Part shown: piece by piece, positions 26,327 through 35,351 of the stretch
How positions within the stretch are numbered: the stretch's first letter is position 1
Layout: each line of letters starts with the position of its first letter
Assembly (NCBI RefSeq): GCF_905250085.1
Contig: NZ_CAJNOB010000006.1
Coordinates: 1-59,080 of the forward strand
Length of the DNA: 59,080 nt
Reading direction: 5' to 3'
DNA from: Candidatus Methylacidithermus pantelleriae
GTDB lineage: Bacteria; Verrucomicrobiota; Verrucomicrobiia; Methylacidiphilales; Methylacidiphilaceae
The notes under the pieces: model-generated
Databases searched by the model: none
What the model was told of the DNA's origin: nothing
The model's input: only the letters and a program-made list of their open reading frames with translations
Position numbers and translations under genes: made by a program

Positions 26327-28795
26327 GGCAGAGAGGGAGACAGGACGGAGTCTCCAGATGTGTTGCACGTATTCTTGGACCGTCCGGTCGCTGGAAAACT
26401 TGCCGATCCGAGCTACATGCAGGAGGGATTTGGTTATCCAGCTTTTCCGGTCCACATAGACACGGAAAGCCTCTTCTCGTGTCTGGGCGTAGGCGTCAAA
26501 GTCAGCCATCACAAAAAAGGGGTCTCCTTTTTCCAAAAGGGTCTCTCGCAACGGGACCAACCTGTCGGCGGGCTCTCCCGGCAGGAAATCAGGGCTTAGA
26601 GTGAGCCAGTCCAGCGCTTCCCGCAACGGCGGGTTTTTCCCATAAACATCCCATGGCGAATATCCTTCCTGTATGAGTTCGGCAATCCTTTCCGCTCGTA
26701 ATCCAAAAAGGAAGAGATTTTCTTGGCCCACCTCTTCGGCAATTTCAATGTTAGCACCGTCCCAGGTTCCTAAGGTCACCGCGCCGTTTAAGGCCAGTTT
26801 CATATTACCGGTGCCGGATGCCTCTCGACCGGCCGTGGAGATCTGTTCGGAAATTTCTGCTGCTGGGATAATCTTTTGCGCTAGCGACACCCCATAATCT
26901 GGCAAAAAGACCACCCGCAGTTTTTCGCGGACACGAGGATCTCGTTCGATTTTGTGAGCAACCGCGTGAATTGCTTTGATGATACACTTGGCGATTTCAT
27001 AGCCTGGGGCTGCTTTTCCCGCAAAAAGGATAAGAACAGGATGCGGGAGGTAATCGGGATTTTCCAGGAGCTTGCGATAGAGAGCGACGATGTGCAGAAG
27101 ATTCAGATGTTGCCGTTTGTATTCATGGATTCGCTTAATTTGTACGTCCACAGTAGCGTGCTCGTCCACGCGAACCCCGCAGAGTCTTCCAATCAGCTTG
27201 GCAAGCTCTTTTTTATTTTGTTCTTTGGCCTTCCAGAAAGCCTCTTGAAATCCTGGGTCCTCAAGAAGGCCTTCCAGCTGCCGTAGCTCTTCCAGATCAT
27301 GAACCCACCGGTCCCCGATGGCAGCTGTAATGACCTTGGCCAAAGGGGGGTTGGCTAGAAGAAGCCAGGAACGGGGGCTAATCCCATTGGTTTTATTGTG
27401 AAACCGCTCGGGGAACATGAGGTGGAAATCTCGAAAGAGCCGATCGCACAAAAGTCTTGAGTGGAGAGCCGAAACGCCATTGACGGCAAAGCTTCCCAGC
27501 ACGGCCAAGTGCGCCATCCGAACCATTTTGGGAGAACCCTCTTCGATGAGCGAAAGGTTCCTTTTACGCTCCACAACCCCCGGCCATCGTTTTTCTACCT
27601 CTTGGAGAAAATGGTGGTTGATCTCATAAATGATTTCGAGGTGACGCGGCAGGACCTTTTCGAAAAGGGGGACGCTCCATTTTTCTAAGGCTTCCGGCAA
27701 AAGCGTGTGATTGGTGTAGGCAAAGGTTCGGGTGGTGATCTGCCAGGCTTTCTCCCACGAAACCCCTTCTCGATCCACAAGAAGCCGCATAAGCTCGGCT
27801 ACAGCTAGAGCGGGATGCGTATCGTTGAGTTGAATGGTTGCCACATCCGGGAGAACTTCCCATTCCTCGTGAAGCCGCCGGAAGCGCCGCAAGATATCCT
27901 GTAGGGAGCAAGACACAAAAAAGTACTGCTGGACAAGCCGGAGTTCCTTGCCGCTTTCCGTTTTGTCATTGGGATAGAGGATCTTGGAGATCGTTTCGCA
28001 GAAAGTCTTTTCTCGGACGGCTTCAAAATATCCCCCTTGGTTAAACGCTTCTAGATCGAGCTCTTCGGGGGGATGGGAGCTCCAAAGCCGGACGAAATTG
28101 ACGGTTGGATTTCTGTGGCCTGGTACAGGAAGGTCGTGACCAATCCCAATGATCTCCTTGGTGTGCACCCATCGGGAGTTTCTGGTTTGTTGCCCTTGTT
28201 CTAACCTTCCATAGAGGGGCACCTTGTGACTTCGGGACGGACGCAGAATCGTCCAGGGGTCTCCACGCTCTCGCCACTCGTCTGGTTCCTCTATCTGGTG
28301 GCCATTCTCAAAGCGCTGCCGGAAAGCGCCAAACTCGTAATAAATCCCGTAGCCGATTGCCGGGTAACCGAGGGTAGCTAGCGACTCCATAAGACACCAT
28401 GCCAGCCGTCCTAGTCCCCCGTTGCCCAGTCCCATGTCGCGTTCCTCCTCGGAAAGTCTATCTAAATCCAAACCCAGCGTTTCGAGCGCTTCCGCAGCCG
28501 TTTCCAGAAGACCTTCGCTGGCCAGGTAGCTTTTGAGGAGTTTCCCTGGGAAATATTCCATGGAAAGGTAGTAGAGGCTTCGGACCCGCCGGCGCTTGTA
28601 GGCATCCTGTGTGCGGAGCAGCCGTTCCACAATCCGGTCCCGGACCGCCAGGGCTGTCGCCATCCACCAGTCGCGTAAGCTTGCCCCTTTGGGGGTTCGG
28701 GCTAAATGGGCCCGGAGATAAAAGAGAATGGCATCTCGGAAACCTGAAGCCGTTTTTGCTTGAGCAAACACGCTCGGGGAAAGCTGGCCCGTCAT
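26315..28795 (-). CDS. glgP: Glycogen/starch/alpha-glucan phosphorylase
   Basis: 826 residues, the normal GT35 length. Visible are SLYYLSMEYFPG (substrate entry), LGNGGLGRLA, GYGIYYEFGAF, TIQLNDTHPALAV, FHNKTNGISPRSWL, and the pyridoxal-phosphate site near residue 660 in REASGTGNMKLALNGA, with the Schiff-base lysine in GNMK. The final KSWITKSLLHVARIGKFSSDRT block is intact. It releases glucose-1-phosphate from storage glucan. It stands alone on the minus strand, convergent with clpS-DUF2017. Confidence 0.97.
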   Translation of the reverse strand: MTGQLSPSVFAQAKTASGFRDAILFYLRAHLARTPKGASLRDWWMATALAVRDRIVERLLRTQDAYKRRRVRSLYYLSMEYFPGKLLKSYLASEGLLETAAEALETLGLDLDRLSEEERDMGLGNGGLGRLAWCLMESLATLGYPAIGYGIYYEFGAFRQRFENGHQIEEPDEWRERGDPWTILRPSRSHKVPLYGRLEQGQQTRNSRWVHTKEIIGIGHDLPVPGHRNPTVNFVRLWSSHPPEELDLEAFNQGGYFEAVREKTFCETISKILYPNDKTESGKELRLVQQYFFVSCSLQDILRRFRRLHEEWEVLPDVATIQLNDTHPALAVAELMRLLVDREGVSWEKAWQITTRTFAYTNHTLLPEALEKWSVPLFEKVLPRHLEIIYEINHHFLQEVEKRWPGVVERKRNLSLIEEGSPKMVRMAHLAVLGSFAVNGVSALHSRLLCDRLFRDFHLMFPERFHNKTNGISPRSWLLLANPPLAKVITAAIGDRWVHDLEELRQLEGLLEDPGFQEAFWKAKEQNKKELAKLIGRLCGVRVDEHATVDVQIKRIHEYKRQHLNLLHIVALYRKLLENPDYLPHPVLILFAGKAAPGYEIAKCIIKAIHAVAHKIERDPRVREKLRVVFLPDYGVSLAQKIIPAAEISEQISTAGREASGTGNMKLALNGAVTLGTWDGANIEIAEEVGQENLFLFGLRAERIAELIQEGYSPWDVYGKNPPLREALDWLTLSPDFLPGEPADRLVPLRETLLEKGDPFFVMADFDAYAQTREEAFRVYVDRKSWITKSLLHVARIGKFSSDRTVQEYVQHIWRLRPVSLSALRT

Positions 28796-28978
28796 GGTTT
28801 TATTCTCGTTCTCGAATAAGAAGCACGGATTATACCGCTTTTGTGTGCCTCTCTGGGGTTAAGCTGTCCCCCATTACGTCCTTGGGAGGGTCATGGTGTT
28901 TACAGGTTGGGAGTAGCTGGCGCAAGAAAAAAGAACGCCTTCAGCCGTTAGGCCTTGGCCTGCCGACCGGCGAGGTCC

Positions 28979-29007
28979 TTGCAGCCGGAAGCTCTTGCTG
29001 GCATAAT
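28979..29007 (+). promoter_or_regulatory. Sigma-70-type promoter of tRNA-Leu
   Basis: TTGCAG at 28979-28984 and CATAAT at 29002-29007 are separated by 17 bases, matching -35 and -10 elements at ideal spacing. The tRNA begins 23 bases after the -10 box. Confidence 0.5.
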
Positions 29008-29030
29008 CACACTGGGTAAGCCAATTCCAG

Positions 29031-29111
29031 GCGCTCGTGGCGGAATGGCAGACGCGCTAGATTCAGGTTCTAGTGGGGAAACCCGTGCAGGTTCAAGTCC
29101 TGCCGAGCGCA
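29031..29111 (+). tRNA. tRNA-Leu (CAG anticodon)
   Basis: Acceptor GCGCTCG pairs with CGAGCGC, with discriminator A at 29111. The D-arm contains GGCGGAATGGCAGACGCGC. The anticodon stem CTAGA/TCTAG encloses loop TTCAGGT (anticodon CAG). A long class II variable arm (TGGGGAAACCCG) and T-arm GCAGGTTCAAGTCCTGC follow. The extended variable arm is typical of Leu. No CCA is encoded. Confidence 0.95.
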
Positions 29112-29638
29112 AGAAAACTGAGCTCCCGGTCGGCGAGAAGTCAGTCCCGCGGGGCCGACACTGGATTAGCTCACGGGAGGCATGGGGGTTCAATCGCTCC
29201 CCCTTTGGGTTGTTGGGTCGCTCTTCCCTGCTCCTTGAAGAAACAAGTTTTGGGATGCAAGAGCCCCTTGCATAAGGGGATGTGTGGGGTAACGAGGAAA
29301 CCCGATCCCTTGGGAGCTGGGAGACAAAGCCATAGAGTTCTTCATGGCCGGTGGGCTCCCGGGGAAGAAGGGAATTTTTTTCGAAACATTGAGGGCCCCG
29401 GAGGGTCTCTTGTCTCAAAGGGTTGTTGGACCAACATTTTTACGGTCAGGAGAGACTTGCCGGGCTCTGTTTGTGTTACCATGTAGAAGAAGCCAGGCTA
29501 TGGGTTAGCTTGAGTGCGCGGGTGGGTTAGAAGCCACGGCTTGCTCGCTACCGAGCGCACCCCAAGAGGGGTTTGGGCTCCCTTCCCTCTACCCGCCGGG
29601 GTCCATCTAGGTCGGATGCAATCAACCGAAAAGAAGGA
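29112..29638. other. Gap after tRNA-Leu
   Basis: About 530 bases with no supported gene. Repeated short words are visible but no defined repeat unit. Downstream processing sites or a terminator for the tRNA were looked for; no hairpin plus T-run stands out. Confidence 0.35.
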
Positions 29639-29914
29639 ATGGGCGAAACGATTCGTGGGATTCGCGGACTAGCTCGATACTTAAAAATCGAACAACGGTG
29701 GGCTTGGCGCCTATATGCTCTGGGATATTTTCGGGCTTTTGATCCGGGAACCGGCGAGCTTTACTTTCGAGTGGAAGATGTGGACGAGGGACTGCGGCGG
29801 TTACGGGAGGAATTGCACACTCCTCAGGAACGAGCCCTCCGTACCCTTTTTCCCCCTGTAGCTCCGGAAAGGACCAAAGGTCCTGGGAAGCGCCGGGCTC
29901 GCCCGGCCGGATAA
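29639..29914 (+). CDS. Small helix-turn-helix DNA-binding protein
   Basis: About 91 residues from ATG 29639. Residues ~6-60 resemble a winged helix of the MerR/excisionase type: IRGLARYLKI, then a recognition helix (RWAWRLYALGYFRAF) and a wing-like hairpin (DPGTGELYFRVEDVDEGLR). The C-terminal 30 residues are basic and Pro-rich. AAGAAGGA abuts the ATG, which is unusually close, so the exact start is uncertain. No integrase or phage genes lie next to it. It could be a stand-alone regulator or an orphan excisionase-like protein. Confidence 0.6.
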   Translation: MGETIRGIRGLARYLKIEQRWAWRLYALGYFRAFDPGTGELYFRVEDVDEGLRRLREELHTPQERALRTLFPPVAPERTKGPGKRRARPAG

Positions 29915-30369
29915 AGGTTTTGCAGGAAGTGTTTTTTCCCTCATGAGGATTTTTTTCTCTGCCTGGTGTACCCGGAACTGTATTGCCGCGGGAACGCTTT
30001 GCACCAGCAAGGTTTTTGGCAAAAGTGGCCCAGATTTCCATGGTTTTCGTCCTTGAGCGAGGCGACCCGAACTGGCTGGGAGAAAAGAGAAGGTGGTGGC
30101 CACCGATGTAATAGGGAGGGTTCACGGGGCGGATGAGGAAGCGAAAGTCCGCTCAGGGGCAATGGACCTGCTTTTGGATTAAATTAATATAGCCGTTATA
30201 CAGGTTCCAAAATCCCCACAAGGCAGCCGCCGGGTGTCTCGGCCAAATGTGAGAAGGGAGGCAGGGAGAATATCCATTTGCCTCTCGAAAAAGAGACTTT
30301 TGGGGCAAGGTCTCGGTAGGATCTTCTAGGAAAAAAAACGTCCTTGCTAGTGCGCCAAGGGAACTTTCT
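29915..30369. other. Gap upstream of the serine protease
   Basis: About 455 bases with no supported gene. The A+T-rich segment near 30175-30200 (TTAAATTAATATAG) is the best place for a promoter of the downstream protease gene, but no spaced -35/-10 pair is convincing. Confidence 0.35.
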
Positions 30370-31326
30370 GTGGCAGAATTAGGACCCAACGAGGAGCCCC
30401 TCCAGGAAAGGACTGGTGGTTCGATCCGGATACGAGGCCTTGCGTGGCTCCTCACTGTTTCCGTGGTCCTCTTTTTATTCCGCTTCGGCATTTTTGTTTT
30501 TTCTTCGCGCCAGTTGGAACTCGAAACCCTTCCTCAATGGAATGACAAGGGCATCGGGATCATTGTCACCAATCGGGCGTGGAGGGTCGGACGATTCCTT
30601 TTTACCGTGGATCCCTCTTGGAGTGTGAGCACGTGTTTCTTGGTGACCAAGACAGGCGGAGTGCTTACAGCACGCCATGCTGTAGACCGAGCCCTTCGCG
30701 ATCGGTTTTGTAAGATCTGGGTTCGCTTTAAGTCTACGCCGTGGCTTGCGGCTCGGATCCTCTGGCTGGATCCCGATCAAGATCTGGCTGCCTTGCGAGT
30801 AAACCTTCCCTCCCGTTACTTGGAGACGGTCTTTCCTTTAGCTCTTGCTGACTCTGACCTAGCCCTAGCACCGGGAACGGAGGTCAAGCTCGTAGGTTTT
30901 CCCCACGCAAAATCCTATGTCCAAGGGTTTCGGTTGATCCGACAGATGGCGGAGCATTCCTTGAGTTACCTTGGAAGATGGGTTCCCGGTCGAAAAGGGG
31001 GGAGTGTTTCTGGAGGGCCGGACGTGGAGTTGTTTCGGGGAGCCGGAGGTGCTGGCTTTAGTGGAAGTCCAGTTTTGACCCATTCTGGAAGAGTTGTGGG
31101 ACTCTACTTTGGCCACCGCGTTGCTGGTGGGCAAGAAGAAGCTGTCGTCGTCCCCCGGGACGCCCTTTGGCGGGCGTTTCGCTTGATACAATCCCAAGGA
31201 GAACCGCTGGACAACGCGCCGAGGGGTGTCCCGTTGGGGAAAAGGACAAAAATGCTCGGTGGAGGTTACCGACAGCTAAACCATATAGGGCCATATAAGG
31301 CTTGGGATGGGAGCATATCCGAATGA
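30370..31326 (+). CDS. Membrane-anchored trypsin-like serine protease
   Basis: 318 residues starting at GTG 30370. A basic N-terminus and one hydrophobic helix at ~23-45 anchor it in the inner membrane, with the rest likely periplasmic. The catalytic triad of a chymotrypsin-fold protease is visible: H103 in LTARHAV, D138 in PDQDLAALRV, and S231 in GAGFSGSPV. A glycine-rich loop precedes the nucleophile. There is no PDZ domain, unlike DegP/DegS. The N-terminal start could be a little further in. The tail overlaps the beginning of the decayed IS607 element, so the natural C-terminus may have been changed. Confidence 0.7.
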   Translation: MAELGPNEEPLQERTGGSIRIRGLAWLLTVSVVLFLFRFGIFVFSSRQLELETLPQWNDKGIGIIVTNRAWRVGRFLFTVDPSWSVSTCFLVTKTGGVLTARHAVDRALRDRFCKIWVRFKSTPWLAARILWLDPDQDLAALRVNLPSRYLETVFPLALADSDLALAPGTEVKLVGFPHAKSYVQGFRLIRQMAEHSLSYLGRWVPGRKGGSVSGGPDVELFRGAGGAGFSGSPVLTHSGRVVGLYFGHRVAGGQEEAVVVPRDALWRAFRLIQSQGEPLDNAPRGVPLGKRTKMLGGGYRQLNHIGPYKAWDGSISE

Positions 31327-31943
31327 AGGTACATGCGTGGGCCAAGCGGCAGGGTGTTGGCTAGTAAGACGGGTGAGGGGATCGGGAAGGAGGGGCGTTT
31401 GCTTGTGCTTGCAGAAGAGTTACCGAGGGGGCGGGGTAATCGTGCATGCGGAGGCGGTGCCATTCGATCGGGTGGTCCTCTACGCGTGGGTGGCGGTAGC
31501 GTCGATCAAAAAGCGGATGGAGAGAGGGAATTGGCTTGGGTTCTCTCAATGGGTTCTCAGGGAAACGGTTGCCGATCATCAAGGCCGGCGAGGGGGTCGG
31601 CTCGGAGAGACACGGGCATCGGAGAGGGTTCGGGTTAGGCAGATCTCTCATCGGAAGTAGGCGCCATCCGGGTCCGAGGAGCGCGACGGGCTAAGGGGTT
31701 TGGGTTTCGCGTATCTGGAGGGAACGTTGGGCGGCATTGGCCAGGCAGGGTCGATCCATCCTGTTGGGGGATGCCAATGAGATGACCGACGATCTTGTGT
31801 GCGATCTCCGTGGGGTCATGGTTTCCTTGTGTGCCAGGCTTTACGAGAAGAAAGCCATGCACGAACCGTGCGAAGAACCTGCTCGAAGCGATCACATGGG
31901 CAAGCTTGCTCGTTTCCCTTACCAGACGCGGTTTTGCAGGTGA
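31323..31943 (+). pseudogene. tnpA: Degenerate IS607 serine recombinase TnpA
   Basis: ATG 31323 begins MKVHAWAKRQGVG, then a stop and frame change to SKTGEGIGKEGRL: together the MerR-like helix-turn-helix of IS607 TnpA (typically '.ayAK..Gv.YkTa.rw...G.l'). Next comes VIVHAEAVPFDRVVLYA, where the catalytic region should read VVLYARVSS; the Arg-Val-Ser catalytic serine block is damaged (AWVAVAS). Near 31690-31860, LRGLGFAYLEGTLGG and DANEMTDDLVCDLRGVMVSL, then CARLYEKKAM, match the C-terminal resolvase part. Multiple frame changes and loss of the active site make it non-functional. Confidence 0.7.
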
Positions 31944-32170
31944 CGGTCGGACAGGGGGCGTTGCTTGAATACCCATGCGACGCTCTCCGGGGGGGAGGGA
32001 GCCAAGTGTTTTTTGCAGACATGCGGGTTTGTGTGTCCGTTTAACGAGGGCCATTGATCCTTGCTACGGCGGTTTGGCCTGACCGGACGGATAGCTTCAT
32101 GTTCTCCGGGTCTAAGCTCGAAGGAAAGGTCCATTTCGATCGGGAAGGAGAGCGGATGTGGCCTGCGCTT
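31944..32170 (+). pseudogene. N-terminal traces of IS607-type TnpB
   Basis: After the recombinase remnant, two frames give FFADMRVCVSV near 32010-32040, LLRRFGLTGR near 32065 and SKLEGKVHFDREGERM near 32110-32157. They resemble the conserved N-terminal stretch of IS607 TnpB (ADi..G....ELKR..L.RFG.tarqf...r..lEGKv.s.re). No RuvC motif is found after it, so the nuclease domain is lost or too decayed to see. This assignment is weaker than the TnpA remnant. Confidence 0.4.
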
Positions 32171-32793
32171 CTTTGATGGGCATGGTCGACCATGCGCGCC
32201 GTCATGGCACAAGTTTTTCCGATAGCGCGGGCCCGGGTCCCCCCTCGCCTTGAGAGGATTGGGTCTCTCGGAACGCGTTATCCGTGCGAGAGGCAGGCGT
32301 GCCTCCCACGCAACAGTGGTTAGGTCACCTTCGCCCTACGCGCAAGGAATCCGACAAAACATGTGTAGTCGTTTCTATGGCGGGGAGTTGCAAAAAACTC
32401 CAAGCGACGCAAGGAGCGCATCGCCGGTGGGGAGAGGGTCGACTCCCCCTCCTGCGCCTCTGTCCCCGAAAACGCGGGACGGGGACGCCATCTGGACTTT
32501 GGCAGTCAAACCCAGGCACGCGAATTGTCCGCAGGACTGTTGGGCTGGCCTCCCGGAGGATCCTCCCTGCTAGGCGAATGGTTCTCTATGGGTGTAGGAA
32601 CAGTTGTGATCCCTTTCCTCCAACTAGTGGATAACCGGATCGGTTTGCAGGATCTGCAAAGAAAAGGAAGCGCACCGGCCGTTTACTTATCGCTCATGTG
32701 CGACAGAAATCTTAAAGCCCGCACCGCCTTAAGCGAAACCACCGTTTCAAGGTATTCGGTGCTTGCCCGACTTCGTTTTGCTTTGGAAAAACG
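32171..32793. other. Non-coding stretch between the IS607 remnant and the cupin gene
   Basis: About 620 bases, probably further decayed insertion-sequence DNA. No conserved TnpB zinc-ribbon or RuvC motifs were found in any frame, and no other gene is supported. Confidence 0.35.
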
Positions 32794-33183
32794 CTAAGCG
32801 TTTTGTGCATCGACCGGTTCATCCAGTAGGACCGTGTCTTCATGTTCGTAGGGAGGAGCACAGATGCAAAGGAAGATCAAAAGATTTGTCCCCGTGTTGG
32901 TGATCTGGTGAGGCACTCCTGGGGGGATAAGAACCGCTGTTCCGGGTTCCACGGAATCCACCTGGCCCCCAATGCGCATTTTTCCCATGCCCGACAGGAT
33001 GTAGTAGATCTCCTCACTTGTCCTATGGAGATGGAGTCGTGTGCTCTGTCCTGGGCGGAGTCTTGCTTCGGCCAAGCTTTGGTTTTTCGCGGTCGAATTT
33101 CGGTAGGCAACAAGCTCGCGAACTTCTGAACCATCTAACGTCACAAAAGCCCTTAGATCCTGTGTTCGAAATCGTTCCATCAT
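32794..33183 (-). CDS. Single-domain cupin protein
   Basis: 129 residues forming one cupin barrel. Motif 1 holds metal ligands H51, H53 and E57/E58 (LHLHRTSEEIYYIL); motif 2 holds H92 (IPPGVPHQI). The metal site thus looks complete. Such small cupins act as mannose-6-phosphate isomerase-like enzymes, dioxygenases or ligand sensors; nothing here singles out a substrate. GGGGGAAATG gives a fair ribosome site at the paired ATGs. It stands alone beside the decayed IS607 element. Confidence 0.85.
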   Translation of the reverse strand: MMERFRTQDLRAFVTLDGSEVRELVAYRNSTAKNQSLAEARLRPGQSTRLHLHRTSEEIYYILSGMGKMRIGGQVDSVEPGTAVLIPPGVPHQITNTGTNLLIFLCICAPPYEHEDTVLLDEPVDAQNA

Positions 33184-34009
33184 TTCCCCCTAAGACGAAC
33201 TTTTCCTCCGTGAAAACACCTTTTTGGCTGTAGAAAAGCCACTTCCGGTTCTTCCCAACGCTTGGGCCTTGCCCCAGAGAAAAGTACCCCTGGGCTCGTT
33301 CCTGAGCAAAGATTGACTCCTTTTTTGCACCCAAGAGAAAAGTTCTCTGGGAATCGCGTGGCAAAATACCTCGTGGAGTGGAAAAGCTTTCTTCCTCGTC
33401 CATTTTTTTCGAGTCCTTGGGACAACCGGGAATTTGGCCTCTTGGTTTTGAAAAGCCTCGACTCAGAAGGAACCCTAGACGGCGCAGGCTATCCCAATTT
33501 CCCAAGGGGTTTTCTTTTGTCAGGGGACCCTTGTTAAAGGCCGTTGGTTTACCCCTACCTCAAACTAGTAGCAAACCCTTTGATTTGGCGATCAAAGAAA
33601 GCCCGCCGAGCTTTTGCTTTTGGGAAACGTGCCTGGCGATTCCAACTTTTGGGATTCTCCACGTCAGGCTTTTCCGGCAGAACCCTGGTTCTTGGAGCGA
33701 CACTTATAAGTGGGCTTTTTCGTCCCGGTGGTGGTCCTTTTAGCGGCTATCGCGCCAGAACGTAAGTGAAAAAGAAAAGGTCTTAGTTCTTTTCTTTGTT
33801 CTGGTGCCCGAGGGTTTCGTTCCTCCGGTTTTTTTCAGTAAAAATTTTGGTGTCGTCGTTTTTCGAGATTGTTCTTCCATCTAGGCCATCCCACGCAGTC
33901 AGTGTTGCGGGGGTCTTTTTATTGTGAGCTCGTCCTACGGAGGTGTGGATCTTTTCATGGGAGCCAAGAGGCCCTTGCCGTGGAATTTCCCTTCTCGGGA
34001 AGGAGACTT
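33184..34009. other. Long gap between cupin and PspC genes
   Basis: About 825 bases. A stem with AGAGAA/TTCTCT lies near 33332-33346 but has no T-run on either side. A plus-strand frame at 33544-33765 is basic and has a weak hydrophobic patch, but lacks a ribosome site. No gene is called. Confidence 0.35.
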
Positions 34010-34213
34010 TTAAGGGTCTTCGGCCTCCGGCATCACCAGGGCAAAGATGAAGTAGAGAAGCAGGGCTGGAAAAAGACCAGTAAAGAGCGCTCCTGTGACC
34101 CATAACAGGCGCACAAGCGTTGGATCAATGTCAAAGTATTCTGCCAGCCCCGCGCATACCCCTAGGAGTTTGCGGTTCCGGCTGCGGCATAGTTTTCGGA
34201 GAGGTGGTGACAC
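34010..34213 (-). CDS. PspC domain protein
   Basis: 67 residues, essentially one PspC domain: a charged start (LCRSRNRKLLGVCAGLAEYF), the D.DPTLVRLLWV signature, and one hydrophobic helix (ALFTGLFPALLLYFIFALVM). PspC-type proteins are inner-membrane sensors of the phage-shock or envelope-stress response. There is no pspA or pspB nearby. The region just upstream on the same strand (34214-34480) also encodes hydrophobic peptide in another frame, so a neighbouring membrane gene may have decayed. Confidence 0.85.
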   Translation of the reverse strand: MSPPLRKLCRSRNRKLLGVCAGLAEYFDIDPTLVRLLWVTGALFTGLFPALLLYFIFALVMPEAEDP

Positions 34214-35351
34214 CGTGCAACGGGTTTTTGGTAAAAAAGCCTAACCAGAAAGCCCAAGCAAGCCCGAGGAAAGATCCGTCTAGGATCGGAAACTTGAGGA
34301 TTCCCAATGCTGTATTCCCGAAGAGGAGAACAGGCCAAGAATACGGGTGGTCATTTGGTTGCACGGAAGATTGCAGGAGATGGTTAGCTTGGAAAATCTC
34401 GCTAGCACGCGCCGAGTAAAGGGCTAAGAATGGGAAAGGCCACTTTTCCCTGGTACAAGGGCGCGAAGAGCTCCTAAGGACAATGAGCAAAAGGGAATGG
34501 ACTTTGATGGGAGAGCGGAGGCAAGGAACTTTTGCGTGCGTGGCCTGCTTTTCGCGGCGGGCGTGGGTCAAGGCGTAAAACGCCGTCCTGCCCACGCCGT
34601 TTCGCACCCTGCACTGAGGAGTTGTGTGCAGCTGTGTCCTGAGGACTTGTGAGAGCAGCAGCCACAGGCGTCGAATGCGCCCATGCCCTGCAAAATCTGG
34701 GTACCGTCCTTGTCGCGCCGGCCCGGTGAGAGAGGGATTGGCGGTGGCCCAGGATTTTGGTAAAGATCCGCAGTCAGCTCTGGGATGAGAGAACCTTTTA
34801 TTTGGGTGATACTCTCAATCGACTCTAGACTACTACTAAGAGACATTCTGTTGAGTCCGGCGCCTCTAGAGTTTAGAGGAAACACTCGAAAGCTTTTCAA
34901 TCGACCGTCCACTTTCTCCCTTGCTTCTTCCTCGAGTTTCCCTCAGCCTTTGCGGTCAAAGGCAAGAAATTGTGAGTCACTCTTGCGGCGGCTGTGATGC
35001 TTGGGACAACGGGGCTCAGCAACTTCTGGAGCCGCTCTTGTAGGTTGGGAACCGGCAGGGTAGCCGTCAAAATGAGAATGGGCCCTCCGGATGGGGTTGC
35101 GAGCTGCGTCCGGGGTGCCGGTGGTTAGTGGCGCCCGGAGCGTCCGGCGCTATCATCTTCGAGCAAGTCGATGGCCAGTCCCACCGGAACCCTTCCATCG
35201 CTTCGGGCCTCCGCAAAGGGTTCTCTTGAGAAGAAACGGGGGGGTTGCCTGCTTAAGCCGAGAGGGTTACAGTGGCCCTTGACATCGCGGCCTCTAGCGA
35301 GCTCAAACGCACGCTATTAAGGCGCAGTTTAAGTTGAGGAGAGATGGAAAA
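34214..35351. other. Gap left of the ATPase/TPR island
   Basis: About 1.1 kb. On the minus strand 34230-34480 encodes two hydrophobic stretches (for example GSFLGLAWAFWLGFF) but without a convincing start, and it would overlap pspC. A Cys-rich frame lies near 34590-34690. The left inverted repeat of the island is at 34811-34835. A TTGAGGAGAG before 35352 is the ribosome site of the ATPase gene. No firm gene otherwise. Confidence 0.35.
34811..34835 (+). repeat. Left imperfect inverted repeat of the ATPase/TPR island
   Basis: CTCTCAATC at 34812-34820 and AGACTACTA at 34827-34835, with 6 bases between, match in inverse orientation the sequence at 38247-38270 (9 + 9 bases, variable centre). Nearby, AGTCCGGCG (34854-34862) also recurs at 38298-38306, in direct orientation. 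Confidence 0.5.

Larger units (their letters stand above)
31323..32170 (+). mobile_element. Decayed IS607-family element
   Basis: Pieces of a serine-recombinase TnpA followed by pieces of the N-terminal part of an IS607-type TnpB lie in order on the plus strand, each needing frame changes. The right end is not defined: coding traces fade after about 32170. It overlaps the last codons of the protease gene, hinting that insertion occurred in or next to that gene. Confidence 0.65.

Noticed and set aside
33332-33346. AGAGAA/TTCTCT stem as a terminator
   Set aside because: No T-run on either strand after the stem.
33544-33765. 73-residue plus-strand frame in the cupin-PspC gap
   Set aside because: Basic peptide with no ribosome site or motif; an alternative frame over the same DNA is just as open.
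34131-34607. Minus-strand frame with hydrophobic stretches overlapping pspC
   Set aside because: Overlaps pspC by about 80 bases in another frame and has no credible start. At most a decayed membrane gene.
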